Notes: generated from the sequence alone by a model not told the origin. A stretch of DNA of 64,000 nucleotides from Rhizobiaceae bacterium (GCA_019635775.1 JAHBYU010000011.1:62001-126000); one strand, 5' to 3'. Positions 24,994 to 32,220 are shown, counted from the stretch's first letter. Numbers and translations are program-made.

Positions 24994-25476
24994 CTAAGAA
25001 AGGGGCGGGTCATACTGAATTTCGCCATTCCAGAACACTCTGGCCAGCACGTCGAACTTGTTTTGCGCGCCCTTGCTCGCGAGGACCTTGCCTTTGACGT
25101 TGTAGGCCGTCTTCACCTCAACGCGAATAACAGCACCACCTACCCTGTGAACCGCCACCAAGTCGCAAAGACCGCGCCCTGTGATGCTCCGGTAAACGTC
25201 GTAGCCGAGCTTCAGCAGGTCGATCGCAACAAGCAACTCGTTCATTTCCCCAACGACATAAGGCGGCAAGCCTTCATGCTTGGAGAACTTAACCTTCACC
25301 TTGTCGACGGGCTTAGACAGAACCGTGGTCGGCCGAGCTAAAACGATGCCCTCAGTTTTTAGGATCTGATAAAGGCGCTGCCTTGACACCCCAAGCTTCT
25401 CAGCCGCCTCCCTAGCTGTGATTTCCGGGTTGCGGGCGACTAGCCTTTTAAGCTTATCCCTTGATGAGTCCTGCAT
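24994..25476 (-). CDS. HTH-PD-(D/E)XK nuclease-like protein
   Basis: 160 residues from the ATG at 25476, chosen for GAAGGAG upstream. Residues about 18-42 are a helix-turn-helix (ITAREAAEKLGVSRQRLYQI). Residues 77-125 show the nuclease core: GEMNELLVAIDLLKLGYDV, a strand with D105 (GRGLCDLVAV) and the E-x-K strand VIRVEVKTAY (E120, K122). Likely a site-directed endonuclease or resolvase-like factor; it could act in packaging, mobility or defence. It is followed by a hairpin that contains its stop codon. Confidence 0.65.
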   Translation of the reverse strand: MQDSSRDKLKRLVARNPEITAREAAEKLGVSRQRLYQILKTEGIVLARPTTVLSKPVDKVKVKFSKHEGLPPYVVGEMNELLVAIDLLKLGYDVYRSITGRGLCDLVAVHRVGGAVIRVEVKTAYNVKGKVLASKGAQNKFDVLARVFWNGEIQYDPPLS

Positions 25477-25520
25477 AATTATCTCCTTCACTATTTACAC
25501 TAGTAAAGGAGTACCCACTA

Positions 25521-25548
25521 TTGACAACTCAGTCAAGCCTTGTATGAT
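25521..25548 (+). promoter_or_regulatory. Sigma70-type promoter
   Basis: TTGACA (25521-25526), a 16-bp spacer, then TATGAT (25543-25548), 26 bp before the ATG of the plus-strand gene at 25575. It is a near-consensus promoter facing against the late operon, so the two following genes can be transcribed independently, perhaps in the lysogen. Confidence 0.7.
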
Positions 25549-25574
25549 TAGGACATCAACAAGGGAGAACGCAG

Positions 25575-25763
25575 ATGACCCTCACATCAAAAGAGCACTA
25601 CGACCTTATCGAGATGTTCGAGAAGGAGTTCCACGGCGAAGGCCGGTTCGACAAGGAAGACAAGGCTCTGTGGCCCAGGGGAAACGTCTACCAGTCCGGC
25701 GAAATCAACCGCCTTTTCCTCGCCTACCGCCGGGGCGCATCATATGGGAGGGCCACGGCGTGA
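25575..25763 (+). CDS. Small hypothetical protein, plus-strand island
   Basis: 62 residues, acidic and aromatic (TSKEHYDLIEMFEKEFHGEG). AAGGGAG lies upstream of the ATG, and a near-consensus promoter ends 26 bp before the start. The stop overlaps the next start (GTGA). Function unknown. Confidence 0.6.
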   Translation: MTLTSKEHYDLIEMFEKEFHGEGRFDKEDKALWPRGNVYQSGEINRLFLAYRRGASYGRATA

Positions 25764-25951
25764 CCCCAACATCTTTCAATTCCTGGCTCGCTGACATGAA
25801 GTCAGCGGGGCTTGCCCGTTCAGACGCCGAATGCGCCCGGCTGCTTGGCATATCCGCGAACTCTATAGTCAACATGAAGAGGAGCGGGGCCGATCTGCGT
25901 ACCGCCCTTGCTTGTCGCGCATTACTCCATCGTATGGAGCCGTATGTGTAG
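25760..25951 (+). CDS. Cro/C1-type HTH protein
   Basis: 63 residues starting at the GTG in the GTGA overlap. Residues about 20-42 form a helix-turn-helix (DAECARLLGISANSIVNMKR), with a short C-terminal helix. A second small DNA-binding regulator beyond the main switch; its target is unknown, perhaps its own promoter or late genes. Confidence 0.6.
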   Translation: MTPTSFNSWLADMKSAGLARSDAECARLLGISANSIVNMKRSGADLRTALACRALLHRMEPYV

Positions 25952-26147
25952 GTTTGCCGCCCGCGCTCACTCTGCGTTGATAAGGGGCTCTGAGGCTTAG
26001 AAGTGGCCGGCGGCAAGGGGTGGTGCCCTAGCGATTCTGGGCAATATTTCTCAAGCGCTCTGCTGTGAAGGCAGGCATGGCGGCCGTGACGAATCCCTGG
26101 CACCGCGCAAATCACTTGTGGTAACATATTACCTTCAGCGCCAACCG

Positions 26148-26708
26148 TCAAGCCGCTAGTACATCGCTATCCAGCGGCATTGAAATGGTGCCCGCTATGT
26201 CCAGTTTCTCCACCAGCTTTTGCAGTCTCGGGTCTGTCTTGGCGTTCTTCCTGAGTTGCTTGCGCGCGTTCCTGGTCTGCTTGTCGAACTCGACTTCCGC
26301 TTCTGCCTCAATAACCCGGATCATGAGGATTTCAGCCGTGGAAATAGGCATGGGAGTGCCGCCATCGACAGTAACGATCCCCTTAATGCCGGGGACGCCA
26401 GCATACCCAGGCCTGCCTAGAAGCGCGTCGAGATTGCATGGCATGCGAATGAAGATATACCCAACCATCAGGGCGAACCTGCGTTGCTTCCACAGGTCCG
26501 TATGCCGCCTGTCTCGGACAAGGCGCTTTTCTGCCGGCATGTAGTATTCAAAGCCCGCCTTGGATAGCGCAAGCTCCACAGCCGAATAGTTCGGGTTGAG
26601 GCTGGGGACGATCCTGTAGCCCTTGCCGCACTCTGTCGTTTCGGTAACATACTCGCGTTGCGGCTTTTGAGAGCCTGGGACCGTGGTTGCCGCTATCCAG
26701 TAGGCCAT
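26148..26708 (-). CDS. NusG/RfaH-like antitermination protein
   Basis: 186 residues. Residues about 45-130 look like a NusG N-terminal domain: AGFEYYMPAEKRLVRDRRHT, then FALMVGYIFIRM, a variable loop, and VPGIKGIVTVDGGTPMPISTAEI, which parallels the NusG pattern of a FPGYVFV-like strand followed by a V-GV--FVG--G-P-PI segment. A clear C-terminal KOW domain is not visible; the tail is helical and charged. It could bind RNA polymerase and promote read-through of the terminator-like hairpins in the late operon. Confidence 0.65.
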   Translation of the reverse strand: MAYWIAATTVPGSQKPQREYVTETTECGKGYRIVPSLNPNYSAVELALSKAGFEYYMPAEKRLVRDRRHTDLWKQRRFALMVGYIFIRMPCNLDALLGRPGYAGVPGIKGIVTVDGGTPMPISTAEILMIRVIEAEAEVEFDKQTRNARKQLRKNAKTDPRLQKLVEKLDIAGTISMPLDSDVLAA

Positions 26709-26999
26709 TCAGCATTTCCCCGCTTCTGTTTCGGGCAGCTTCTCCAGCCGGTAGCGGGCGCGGTTGCCTCTGCCTTTTGACTTGCTCGTGTTGATTATCC
26801 GGTAACCCATGCCGGCCAGCTTGCGCTTCATCTTGGAAAGGGTGCTTGGGAAGCTAAGGACATCCATTGATGAGCCATTCATAATTTCAGGGGCAGTCAG
26901 TGGCTCGTCTGCGTTTGCGAGCGCGGAAATGATGTGTTCCTCGCCACGGCTGAATCCGTCCAGTGTCGAGCGACCACAGCATGGGCAGGTGAGGTTCAT
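26709..26999 (-). CDS. Zinc-ribbon/winged-helix-like small protein
   Basis: 96 residues from the ATG at 26999 (ATGA overlap). It starts with a CPCCGR motif, then a wHTH-like region (LTAPEIMNGSSM, STLSKMKRKLAGMGYRI) and a basic tail. Probably DNA-binding. Its stop is directly followed by the NusG-like start. Confidence 0.55.
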   Translation of the reverse strand: MNLTCPCCGRSTLDGFSRGEEHIISALANADEPLTAPEIMNGSSMDVLSFPSTLSKMKRKLAGMGYRIINTSKSKGRGNRARYRLEKLPETEAGKC

Positions 27000-27277
27000 T
27001 TCCCCTCCTGCTCGGCTTCTGCGATGATGGAGTCGATCATGGCTTGCCATGCCTCTCGCTGTTCGTCGGGACCGATATGGGGCAGTTCATAAGCCCACAG
27101 CATCGCCTCTGTCGGCTCCCGCATTGCCTTGACAGCGGCGAGGGCCCTAACCTCTGGCGGTATGATGCCCCTGTGGGCGAATGCAACTCTCTCGGGGTGC
27201 GCTGCGATATAATCCTGGTACCACTTTTCAGCGGCGGCCTCCATCGCCCGCGCTATTTCCTCAAGCTTGCTTGACAT
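26996..27277 (-). CDS. Small hypothetical helical protein
   Basis: 93 residues, helical at both ends with a central segment HRGIIPPEVRALAAVKAMREPTEAML that resembles short conserved motifs of many rhizobial phage proteins. It overlaps the HNH gene by 17 bp. Function unknown. Confidence 0.55.
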   Translation of the reverse strand: MSSKLEEIARAMEAAAEKWYQDYIAAHPERVAFAHRGIIPPEVRALAAVKAMREPTEAMLWAYELPHIGPDEQREAWQAMIDSIIAEAEQEGK

Positions 27278-27743
27278 GGCACCACGTCTTCCCGGCTAGC
27301 ACCTGATATATGGTTCGCTTTGCTACCCCAAACTTTGCCGCGAGATGCTCGGGTGTCCCCGCGCCGCTGCGGATCATCCTCACTTTATCTGGCGTTAATT
27401 TAGCGAGGTGTTGGCGCTCACCCCTAACTTGCCTAGCCGCGCTGCACCGGGGAGGACGCACAAACCTACCTTGTACGTCCCTATCCCGTGCATTGTCCTT
27501 GTAGGTTCCGGCGTAAAGATGATCAGGTCTTACGCAGGAGGGGTTGTCGCATTTATGACACGCGATCAAGCCTTGCGCTGGCCATGAGCCAGTATCCAAT
27601 AAAATGGATACGTGCGTTGCCTTGCGCATCCGCTTCCCGACTCTAATTGCCCCGTACCCCTGACGATTCACGCTCCCTGTCCATAACCAGCAACCCTCGC
27701 CTTTAGCGACTTTTGCCCAAAACCGTTCCTCAAGCTTGGTCAT
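27261..27743 (-). CDS. HNH endonuclease, homing type
   Basis: 160 residues. N-terminal GCWLWTGSVNRQGYG, then the HNH core ACHKCDNPSCVRPDHLYAGT with KDNARDRD, typical of HNH_3 free-standing homing enzymes. The C-terminal HTH (PEHLAAKFGVAKRTIYQVL) gives DNA specificity. It lies between small early genes and may be a mobile intruder. Confidence 0.8.
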   Translation of the reverse strand: MTKLEERFWAKVAKGEGCWLWTGSVNRQGYGAIRVGKRMRKATHVSILLDTGSWPAQGLIACHKCDNPSCVRPDHLYAGTYKDNARDRDVQGRFVRPPRCSAARQVRGERQHLAKLTPDKVRMIRSGAGTPEHLAAKFGVAKRTIYQVLAGKTWCHVKQA

Positions 27744-28189
27744 TCACCGCTCCTGTAGGCTAGGGAGGAATGATGCGAGCAGAACGATCCTGTCGATGGC
27801 GCTCCGCAAAACAAATGCATCTCACCGCGATCCGCGTCGTTTACCGGCCAGCGGCATTGACGAGAATCCAGCATCACAATCGGCCTGCCGCACGTGTGAT
27901 CGCCCGCATACGTTGGCTCAAACACGACTTCCGGGATGAAAGGGATATTCTGCTTCTTCCGCTTGGGAAGCTTCCTGCCTGTCCTCGGCTTTGTTGAACA
28001 CGCTCGGAATGGGCGAAGCGGGAATTGCTCCAGTTGCTTTGAATAGCGTCCGTACATGCCGATGATGGCGTTGCGCGTCGGCCCCCCTATCGAGGCGGCT
28101 ATCTCGCTTGCCGACATTCCAGGCTCATAAACGGCCTTGATCGCCTCAATGCGACCTTCTGTCGTCAGATCGACCCAGTGCATGGACAT
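27740..28189 (-). CDS. Phage GcrA-family cell-cycle regulator
   Basis: 149 residues with the two parts of GcrA. The N-terminal HTH (MSASEIAASIGGPTRNAIIGMYGRY) matches the host GcrA pattern (LSASQIAAQLG, TRNAVIGKVHR). The C-terminal sigma-binding-like segment has SRQCRWPVND, LFCGAPS and FCSHHSSLAY, as in the host protein. GcrA normally acts with sigma70 at GANTC sites methylated by CcrM. The phage copy may redirect host cell-cycle transcription to phage promoters. The start at 28189 overlaps the upstream stop (TGATG). Confidence 0.85.
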   Translation of the reverse strand: MSMHWVDLTTEGRIEAIKAVYEPGMSASEIAASIGGPTRNAIIGMYGRYSKQLEQFPLRPFRACSTKPRTGRKLPKRKKQNIPFIPEVVFEPTYAGDHTCGRPIVMLDSRQCRWPVNDADRGEMHLFCGAPSTGSFCSHHSSLAYRSGE

Positions 28190-28509
28190 CAGGGAGCCTT
28201 TCTCAAACTGCGACCCATCTTCGCGCGCTTCTCCACATACGAAATGCGGCCCCGCTTGATTGTCGTCGGATCACGTCCTCCCATGAGCCGGCCAATCTGT
28301 GTCAGGGACAGCTTGGTACGGCGCCGCGTCCAGTACATGACGAACTGGCGGGCGAGCGTTTGCCGTCTCTTGGAACGGACGGCATGCAATTCGTCGCGGG
28401 TGATATTAAATATCCGCATTGCCAGCGCTTCGATCTTCCTGAACTCGGAACGCACTGGCGCGGGGCGATAGGTCGTAATCCCGTCTGGCCTGTATGAATC
28501 GATGAACAT
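28189..28509 (-). CDS. Stand-alone DnaA domain IV-like DNA-binding protein
   Basis: 106 residues. From residue about 35: LAMRIFNITRDEL, then RQTLARQFVMYWTRRRTKLSLTQIGRLMGGRDPTTI. This parallels the DnaA domain IV signature (A-R-I-A-M-L, S-L-IG--FGGRDHTTV). No AAA+ ATPase part is present. It could bind DnaA boxes at the phage origin or compete with host DnaA. It abuts the replication-protein gene directly. Confidence 0.7.
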   Translation of the reverse strand: MFIDSYRPDGITTYRPAPVRSEFRKIEALAMRIFNITRDELHAVRSKRRQTLARQFVMYWTRRRTKLSLTQIGRLMGGRDPTTIKRGRISYVEKRAKMGRSLRKAP

Positions 28510-28875
28510 TTACCTGCCTTCGTATTGCTTCAGGAATGCCGTCTGGCCTCTTGGCCCTATGCTGACGACATTCGCGCGCTGAGATTGCTCTGCCATGCGA
28601 GCCTGGTAGGCGCGTTCCTTTACCGCCCAGTCGGCATAGGCTTCCTTGTTCAGCCATGAGGCAGCGAGCGGAACATAGGGCTTGTCCTTTTCCTGCATGA
28701 AGCGGAAGAAGCCGGTTGCGCCGTCTATGATGTCCTGCGGATCGGCACCCATGAGGATATGCTTGCGGAATGCCTCTCTGGCATCGCCGCGCCCGTCTGT
28801 GTGTCGCATGTGGGGTTGCCAGACAGCCCAGAAGGTGGCGAACCCGTCCGGCTCTGGAGTGCGAACCTTCTTCAA
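28510..28875 (-). CDS. Replication organiser / helicase-loader-like C-terminal domain
   Basis: 121 residues from a TTG overlapping the methyltransferase stop (TTGA), with AGGAG upstream. It has GFATFWAVWQPH, a helical middle and KPYVPLAASWLNKEAYADWA, the pattern of the C-terminal half of phage replication organisers (FW--YP ... PH-A-WLN---W-D). The usual N-terminal winged-helix half is missing; a DnaA domain-IV-like gene follows directly and may supply DNA binding. Confidence 0.55.
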   Translation of the reverse strand: MKKVRTPEPDGFATFWAVWQPHMRHTDGRGDAREAFRKHILMGADPQDIIDGATGFFRFMQEKDKPYVPLAASWLNKEAYADWAVKERAYQARMAEQSQRANVVSIGPRGQTAFLKQYEGR

Positions 28876-29570
28876 AACATTTGCTCCTGAACTGGCTGGA
28901 TTTGTCTGGCTTGATCCACGAAAAAATCGGGTTGCGCATAGGCCTTGCGAATGCGCTCGCAGGCGATCTCGAAATAGCCAGGGTCTATCTCTATGCCGAT
29001 GAACTTGCGGCCAAGCTTGACGCAAGCAACTCCGGTTGTTCCGCTTCCCATAAACGGGTCGAGTATGGTTTCAGCTTTGGGGAATTGCTGGACGCACCAC
29101 TTCATAAGCGGAACAGGCTTCTGTGTCGGATGCGCCCGCTCTTTCGTTTCTGCCATCAAGGATTGATCGCGGAAGCAGTAAACGCCGTGGCCCGAAGAAC
29201 ACCACGCCAATTCCGCATCGCTTAGAAACGAACCAAACGCTTCATCAGACCGTTTAATCCATACGAGCGCCCTGCCCTTCGAAAGCCTTTCGGGGAAATG
29301 GTTGAAGCCCCAGAAAAGCCGGTTTTGAATGCCAGAAAAGGGTTCGGGATCGAAAGGGCGATCATCGTTGATAATCTTGGTCCCGTAGTGCTTGGCTTTG
29401 GCCCCGGCTGCACCATGTCCGCCCTTGCCAACTGTGACCTTGCCGTCCCAATCCATACCGTATGGTGGATCGCTGACGACAGCATCGACCTTGCCAAGTA
29501 GCGGAAGGATTTCGAGGCAATCGCCCAGCAACAGCCGGCAGTCGCCTATGATTTCCTCGCGGCGGATCAT
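28872..29570 (-). CDS. DNA N6-adenine/N4-cytosine methyltransferase
   Basis: 232 residues, beta-class order: DPPYGMDW (catalytic, 34-37), then the SAM motif DPFMGSGTTGVA (171-182) and FIGIEIDP. It methylates exocyclic amines of DNA bases; the target site cannot be read from the sequence. No partner restriction enzyme is adjacent, so it is an orphan methylase, likely for protection from host restriction or for marking sites used by regulators such as the GcrA homologue nearby. Confidence 0.85.
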   Translation of the reverse strand: MIRREEIIGDCRLLLGDCLEILPLLGKVDAVVSDPPYGMDWDGKVTVGKGGHGAAGAKAKHYGTKIINDDRPFDPEPFSGIQNRLFWGFNHFPERLSKGRALVWIKRSDEAFGSFLSDAELAWCSSGHGVYCFRDQSLMAETKERAHPTQKPVPLMKWCVQQFPKAETILDPFMGSGTTGVACVKLGRKFIGIEIDPGYFEIACERIRKAYAQPDFFVDQARQIQPVQEQMF

Positions 29571-29914
29571 TGTGGCACCTCGATTTCAAATCTGACGTTG
29601 CCACCCTTGATTGGCTCGCCACGGCGAAGCGGTTGAATGCGGAACGCTCTGTCATTGACTTCCAACCCGTCCGCTATGCCGTCGAGATAGGCCTTGCAGC
29701 GCGCTATGAAGTTGTCATCATCGAAGGCGGCGCGCGTCGGCGGATATGCCGTGATGGTAACGATTGCTTTGTCTGCCTCGATTGGGCCGTGAGGCTTAGT
29801 GCGCCAGTGGGCATCCTCGCGGTGCTTCTTGGCCGTCCGATGCTTTTCAGCCCAATGCACCCGAGCGTTCGGGGACAGGTCTTTGGACGGCCAAGGGAGA
29901 TCGATCTGAATCAT
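29567..29914 (-). CDS. RusA-like Holliday junction resolvase
   Basis: 115 residues from the ATG at 29914 (GGGGAGG upstream). Contains SPNARVHWAEKHRTAKKHRE and the acidic centre AFDDDNFIARCKAYLDGIADGL (D65-D67, D78), as in RusA. It should cut four-way junctions at phage recombination or replication intermediates. Overlaps the methyltransferase by ATGA. Confidence 0.8.
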   Translation of the reverse strand: MIQIDLPWPSKDLSPNARVHWAEKHRTAKKHREDAHWRTKPHGPIEADKAIVTITAYPPTRAAFDDDNFIARCKAYLDGIADGLEVNDRAFRIQPLRRGEPIKGGNVRFEIEVPQ

Positions 29915-30084
29915 CTCACCTCCCCGCTGAGGATCAACCAGGTCAAGCCGAACGAGGAGAGTCCGCCAACGCCACCAAACACCCACGCCCCGGCCCAATC
30001 GGGGCTTACAGCAAGGAACGGGGTCACCATGACGTATGCCCACACCAAGACACCGGCTGTTGCTGCCTTAATGATGTCTGTCAT
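29911..30084 (-). CDS. Small two-segment membrane protein
   Basis: 57 residues, two hydrophobic segments (AATAGVLVWAYVMVTPFLAV and WVFGGVGGLSSFGLTWLIL). ATGA overlaps at both ends decide the start. Function unknown. Confidence 0.6.
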   Translation of the reverse strand: MTDIIKAATAGVLVWAYVMVTPFLAVSPDWAGAWVFGGVGGLSSFGLTWLILSGEVR

Positions 30085-30296
30085 TGCGATACCTCCGCCA
30101 GCTTGCGCGCTACGAAATCGTGCTCTGCCTTCGTCCATCCTGTCTTTGCCTTGCGTTGGCTGATACGATTGGAGCGGGGATTCTCGGGCCTGCCTACATA
30201 GGTCATCACAACCATGTCGGTCGGTCGCCATCCATTGCGGCGGAGAACCTTGGACTGCTCGTATGGAACGGTTATCGTGTCGCCCAGTTCGGCCAT
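30081..30296 (-). CDS. Small basic hypothetical protein
   Basis: 71 residues from the ATG sharing a base with the upstream stop (TGATG). Beta-like N-terminus (GDTITVPYEQSKVL) and a basic C-terminal region (SQRKAKTGWTKAEHDFVARK) resembling a half Myb-like helix. Possibly DNA-binding. Confidence 0.5.
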   Translation of the reverse strand: MAELGDTITVPYEQSKVLRRNGWRPTDMVVMTYVGRPENPRSNRISQRKAKTGWTKAEHDFVARKLAEVSQ

Positions 30297-30652
30297 CAGA
30301 AGGCCCTCGGCGGGATAAACAGGCATATCGTGCGGCCATCATCTGCACCGGCTACGCTGCACCAGTGGTAGTCTTGGTCAGGGCTGTTTTTCAGCCGCGT
30401 GTCGCCATAGGCTATAACCTCGCCAGTGGCCTTGATGACATATCCTTCCGGCCGCTCTGATATGGCGTCCTGCGCCACAGCGCGGCAGTCGTAGCCAGAG
30501 CAGCAAGAGAATGGATATGACCACCCTTGAGGCTGCGCAGCCGTTGGCAGCGCGTCATGAGCCAGTGCTGGCCACGACCATGCTATGAACATCATCCCGA
30601 CCGCCAAGCCGGCAGCGATGGCTGTTGGTATTGAAGTATGCGGTTGTCTCAT
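30296..30652 (-). CDS. Exported cysteine-rich protein
   Basis: 118 residues with a signal peptide (AAGLAVGMMFIAWSWPALA, cleavage near AHA/ALA-HD). The mature part has SCCSGYDCRAV and a later CSV...ICLF, suggesting two disulphides. It resembles small periplasmic proteins common in Rhizobiales and their phages. GGGAGCGGGAA lies before the ATG. Confidence 0.6.
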   Translation of the reverse strand: MRQPHTSIPTAIAAGLAVGMMFIAWSWPALAHDALPTAAQPQGWSYPFSCCSGYDCRAVAQDAISERPEGYVIKATGEVIAYGDTRLKNSPDQDYHWCSVAGADDGRTICLFIPPRAF

Positions 30653-30714
30653 TTCCCGCTCCCATGAAGCGGAGGCTGGTACTCCCCCAGCCGGGGAACA
30701 CTGGGTGGGGTTAC

Positions 30715-31050
30715 TCAGGCGGACGGCGGGGTCGACAACGGAAGCCAATGCGTCGGCTTGAACTCATAAAGCCGTGACCAGATTGTCCAATCGCTACGCC
30801 AACATTCGTTGCGCTTGGCAAATTCCACGTCCTCGCGAAGAAGAACTTCATCACCGACAGGGACATGCGCGAAACTACGCGGCTCATACCTGTTATTGGT
30901 TCGGTAGTTCAGCCGTCCTTGGGCGTCGTATCGCGTGACCCATACTTCTCGGTCGTGGTTGACAGACAGAAACACAGTTCCATCGGTTGGCGCTGTTTCG
31001 ATAGGCCTCCAGTCGGTAGCCCGTGCGTCGTTGTCTGCCTGCTTTGCCAT
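30715..31050 (-). CDS. DUF551-like phage protein
   Basis: 111 residues starting with WRPIETAPTDGTVFLS and ending THWLPLSTPPSA, the two conserved ends of DUF551-type proteins common in phage early regions. A second protein with the same motif is at 42604-42984. Function unknown. Confidence 0.65.
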   Translation of the reverse strand: MAKQADNDARATDWRPIETAPTDGTVFLSVNHDREVWVTRYDAQGRLNYRTNNRYEPRSFAHVPVGDEVLLREDVEFAKRNECWRSDWTIWSRLYEFKPTHWLPLSTPPSA

Positions 31051-31077
31051 TGTCAGGGTGTCCTCTCGTCTTTGAGT

Positions 31078-31440
31078 TCAGGCGATGCCGACGCGCTTTT
31101 CCATGAGCGCCAGTCGCCGGTTGATTTTCAGGCGGGACCAGATCACCCACAAATGCAGCGGCTGACCCGGTTCCGGTTTCTCGATTGCCTTGCGAAATTC
31201 CTTCTCGGGCATCCTGCCCTTGACGCGGTTACAGTGGCCGCATGCGGCAACAATGTTGTTGCGATGATCAGTTCCGAAGACCGCCTTGGCCTTCACGTGG
31301 TCGGCGGTCGCGGTCTTGGAGTTGATGGGTTCCTCGCAATAGAAGCACTTGGACTTCTGAGCGGCGCGAGCATCATCCCGCCATGACCGGCGAAATGCGG
31401 AATCCATCATCTTCTGTTGGAATTGCGATAGAGGTTTCAT
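31078..31440 (-). CDS. HNH endonuclease
   Basis: 120 residues: KCFYCEEPI, then ATADHVKAKAVFGTDHRNNIVAACGHCN, a complete HNH core with two CxxC zinc knuckles. C-terminal helix. It is typical of phage HNH nucleases, which may assist packaging or act as homing enzymes. It is followed at a 27-bp gap by the DUF551-like gene. Confidence 0.78.
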   Translation of the reverse strand: MKPLSQFQQKMMDSAFRRSWRDDARAAQKSKCFYCEEPINSKTATADHVKAKAVFGTDHRNNIVAACGHCNRVKGRMPEKEFRKAIEKPEPGQPLHLWVIWSRLKINRRLALMEKRVGIA

Positions 31441-31443
31441 TGC

Positions 31444-31803
31444 TCACCCTTCAGCTTTCTTTCCAGCCACACGATCAGCCAGGCCAAGAAGTTTCGAACC
31501 GCGCGCATCAGCCAGTTTCCTTTCGGCCTCGTAGGCTCTCTCACTTGCCTCACATGCCGCCCTGTACGCATGCACGATTGCTCCGAAAGCGGAGACCGGC
31601 ATGTCTGTTATTTGTCGATACCGGAGCCGGTGCAGCCATGAGGCGGGGACGCCATACATGCGTTCGGCCCGGTGCATTGCTGCGTCCACCGTGTCGCCGG
31701 GACCGCGATGGACCTTCTGGAGAATGAAGTCGGCCATCCCCCTAGCCTCACTGACGTACTCGACACTCATCTTGTCAGTTCCTTCAAAGCCTTTGTCGGA
31801 CAT
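31444..31803 (-). CDS. Helical phage protein, unknown
   Basis: 119 residues from the ATG at 31803 with GAGGAG upstream. Helical, with MADFILQKVHRGPGDTVDAAM and VPASWLHRLRYRQITDMPVSAF, a pattern seen in many rhizobial prophages. It may bind DNA, but no defined motif is visible. Confidence 0.6.
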   Translation of the reverse strand: MSDKGFEGTDKMSVEYVSEARGMADFILQKVHRGPGDTVDAAMHRAERMYGVPASWLHRLRYRQITDMPVSAFGAIVHAYRAACEASERAYEAERKLADARGSKLLGLADRVAGKKAEG

Positions 31804-32101
31804 TGCAAAACTCCTCTGCTTTACTGCGCTCATGAAGAACAGCAGCGACAGAGGAGTAGAAACACTTGGCGAAGCGGCGGCTCGATTGCTTCGCAGGCTG
31901 AGCGAGCGCGCCAATAGACCAGCCGGTGAGATACCGGCAGAGATTCAGCAATCCGACGCGGAAGTCCCTCATAGCGTCGGTGATGGGGCTGGCCGGGATG
32001 ACGCAAAGAAGCCGAAGGCGCTCAATCCCGGCCAGTGGCCCGCCGCATGCTTGGGAGGACGCGGGGACAGAATACTGCATATGAATGATAATCTGCCTCA
32101 T
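31784..32101 (-). CDS. Uncertain ORF in a chain of small genes
   Basis: 105 residues. The start overlaps the stop of the small membrane gene (ATGA), and the 3' end overlaps the next gene, which favours it. Its composition (Leu/Cys-rich) is not convincing, and an opposing plus-strand ORF at 31832-32146 has more typical codon use. Either or neither may be real. Confidence 0.3.
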   Translation of the reverse strand: MRQIIIHMQYSVPASSQACGGPLAGIERLRLLCVIPASPITDAMRDFRVGLLNLCRYLTGWSIGALAQPAKQSSRRFAKCFYSSVAAVLHERSKAEEFCNVRQRL

Positions 32102-32220
32102 AGCCCGATCTCCGTTTCGTCCAGTTCGACACGTGGGCGGGAATAGGGGCGCATGAGGTGGGCACCAGCACAGAAGCCAGCTACCAGTCCGATGATGAGG
32201 CCGACGATGAGGTTGAGCAT
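32098..32220 (-). CDS. Tiny membrane protein
   Basis: 40 residues: a glycine-rich transmembrane segment (LIVGLIIGLVAGFCAGAHL) and an acidic/basic tail. Its ATG directly follows the stop of the preceding ORF (TAGATG), and its stop overlaps the next start. The membrane pattern supports it. Confidence 0.45.
   Translation of the reverse strand: MLNLIVGLIIGLVAGFCAGAHLMRPYSRPRVELDETEIGL

Noticed and set aside
25705-26151. Minus-strand 148-codon ORF
   Set aside because: Overlaps the well-supported plus-strand HTH gene and its promoter-driven partner; no motifs.
28510-29025. Replication protein start at 29025
   Set aside because: The first 50 codons lie inside the methyltransferase gene in another frame; a TTG overlapping its stop fits the operon's pattern.
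29567-30043. RusA start at 30043
   Set aside because: The first 43 residues are not RusA-like, and the ATG at 29914 has a strong ribosome site and an ATGA overlap.
31832-32146. Plus-strand ORF MKNSSDRGVETL...
   Set aside because: Codon use is reasonable, but it opposes a chain of coupled minus-strand ORFs and has no clear ribosome site; left undecided, not annotated.
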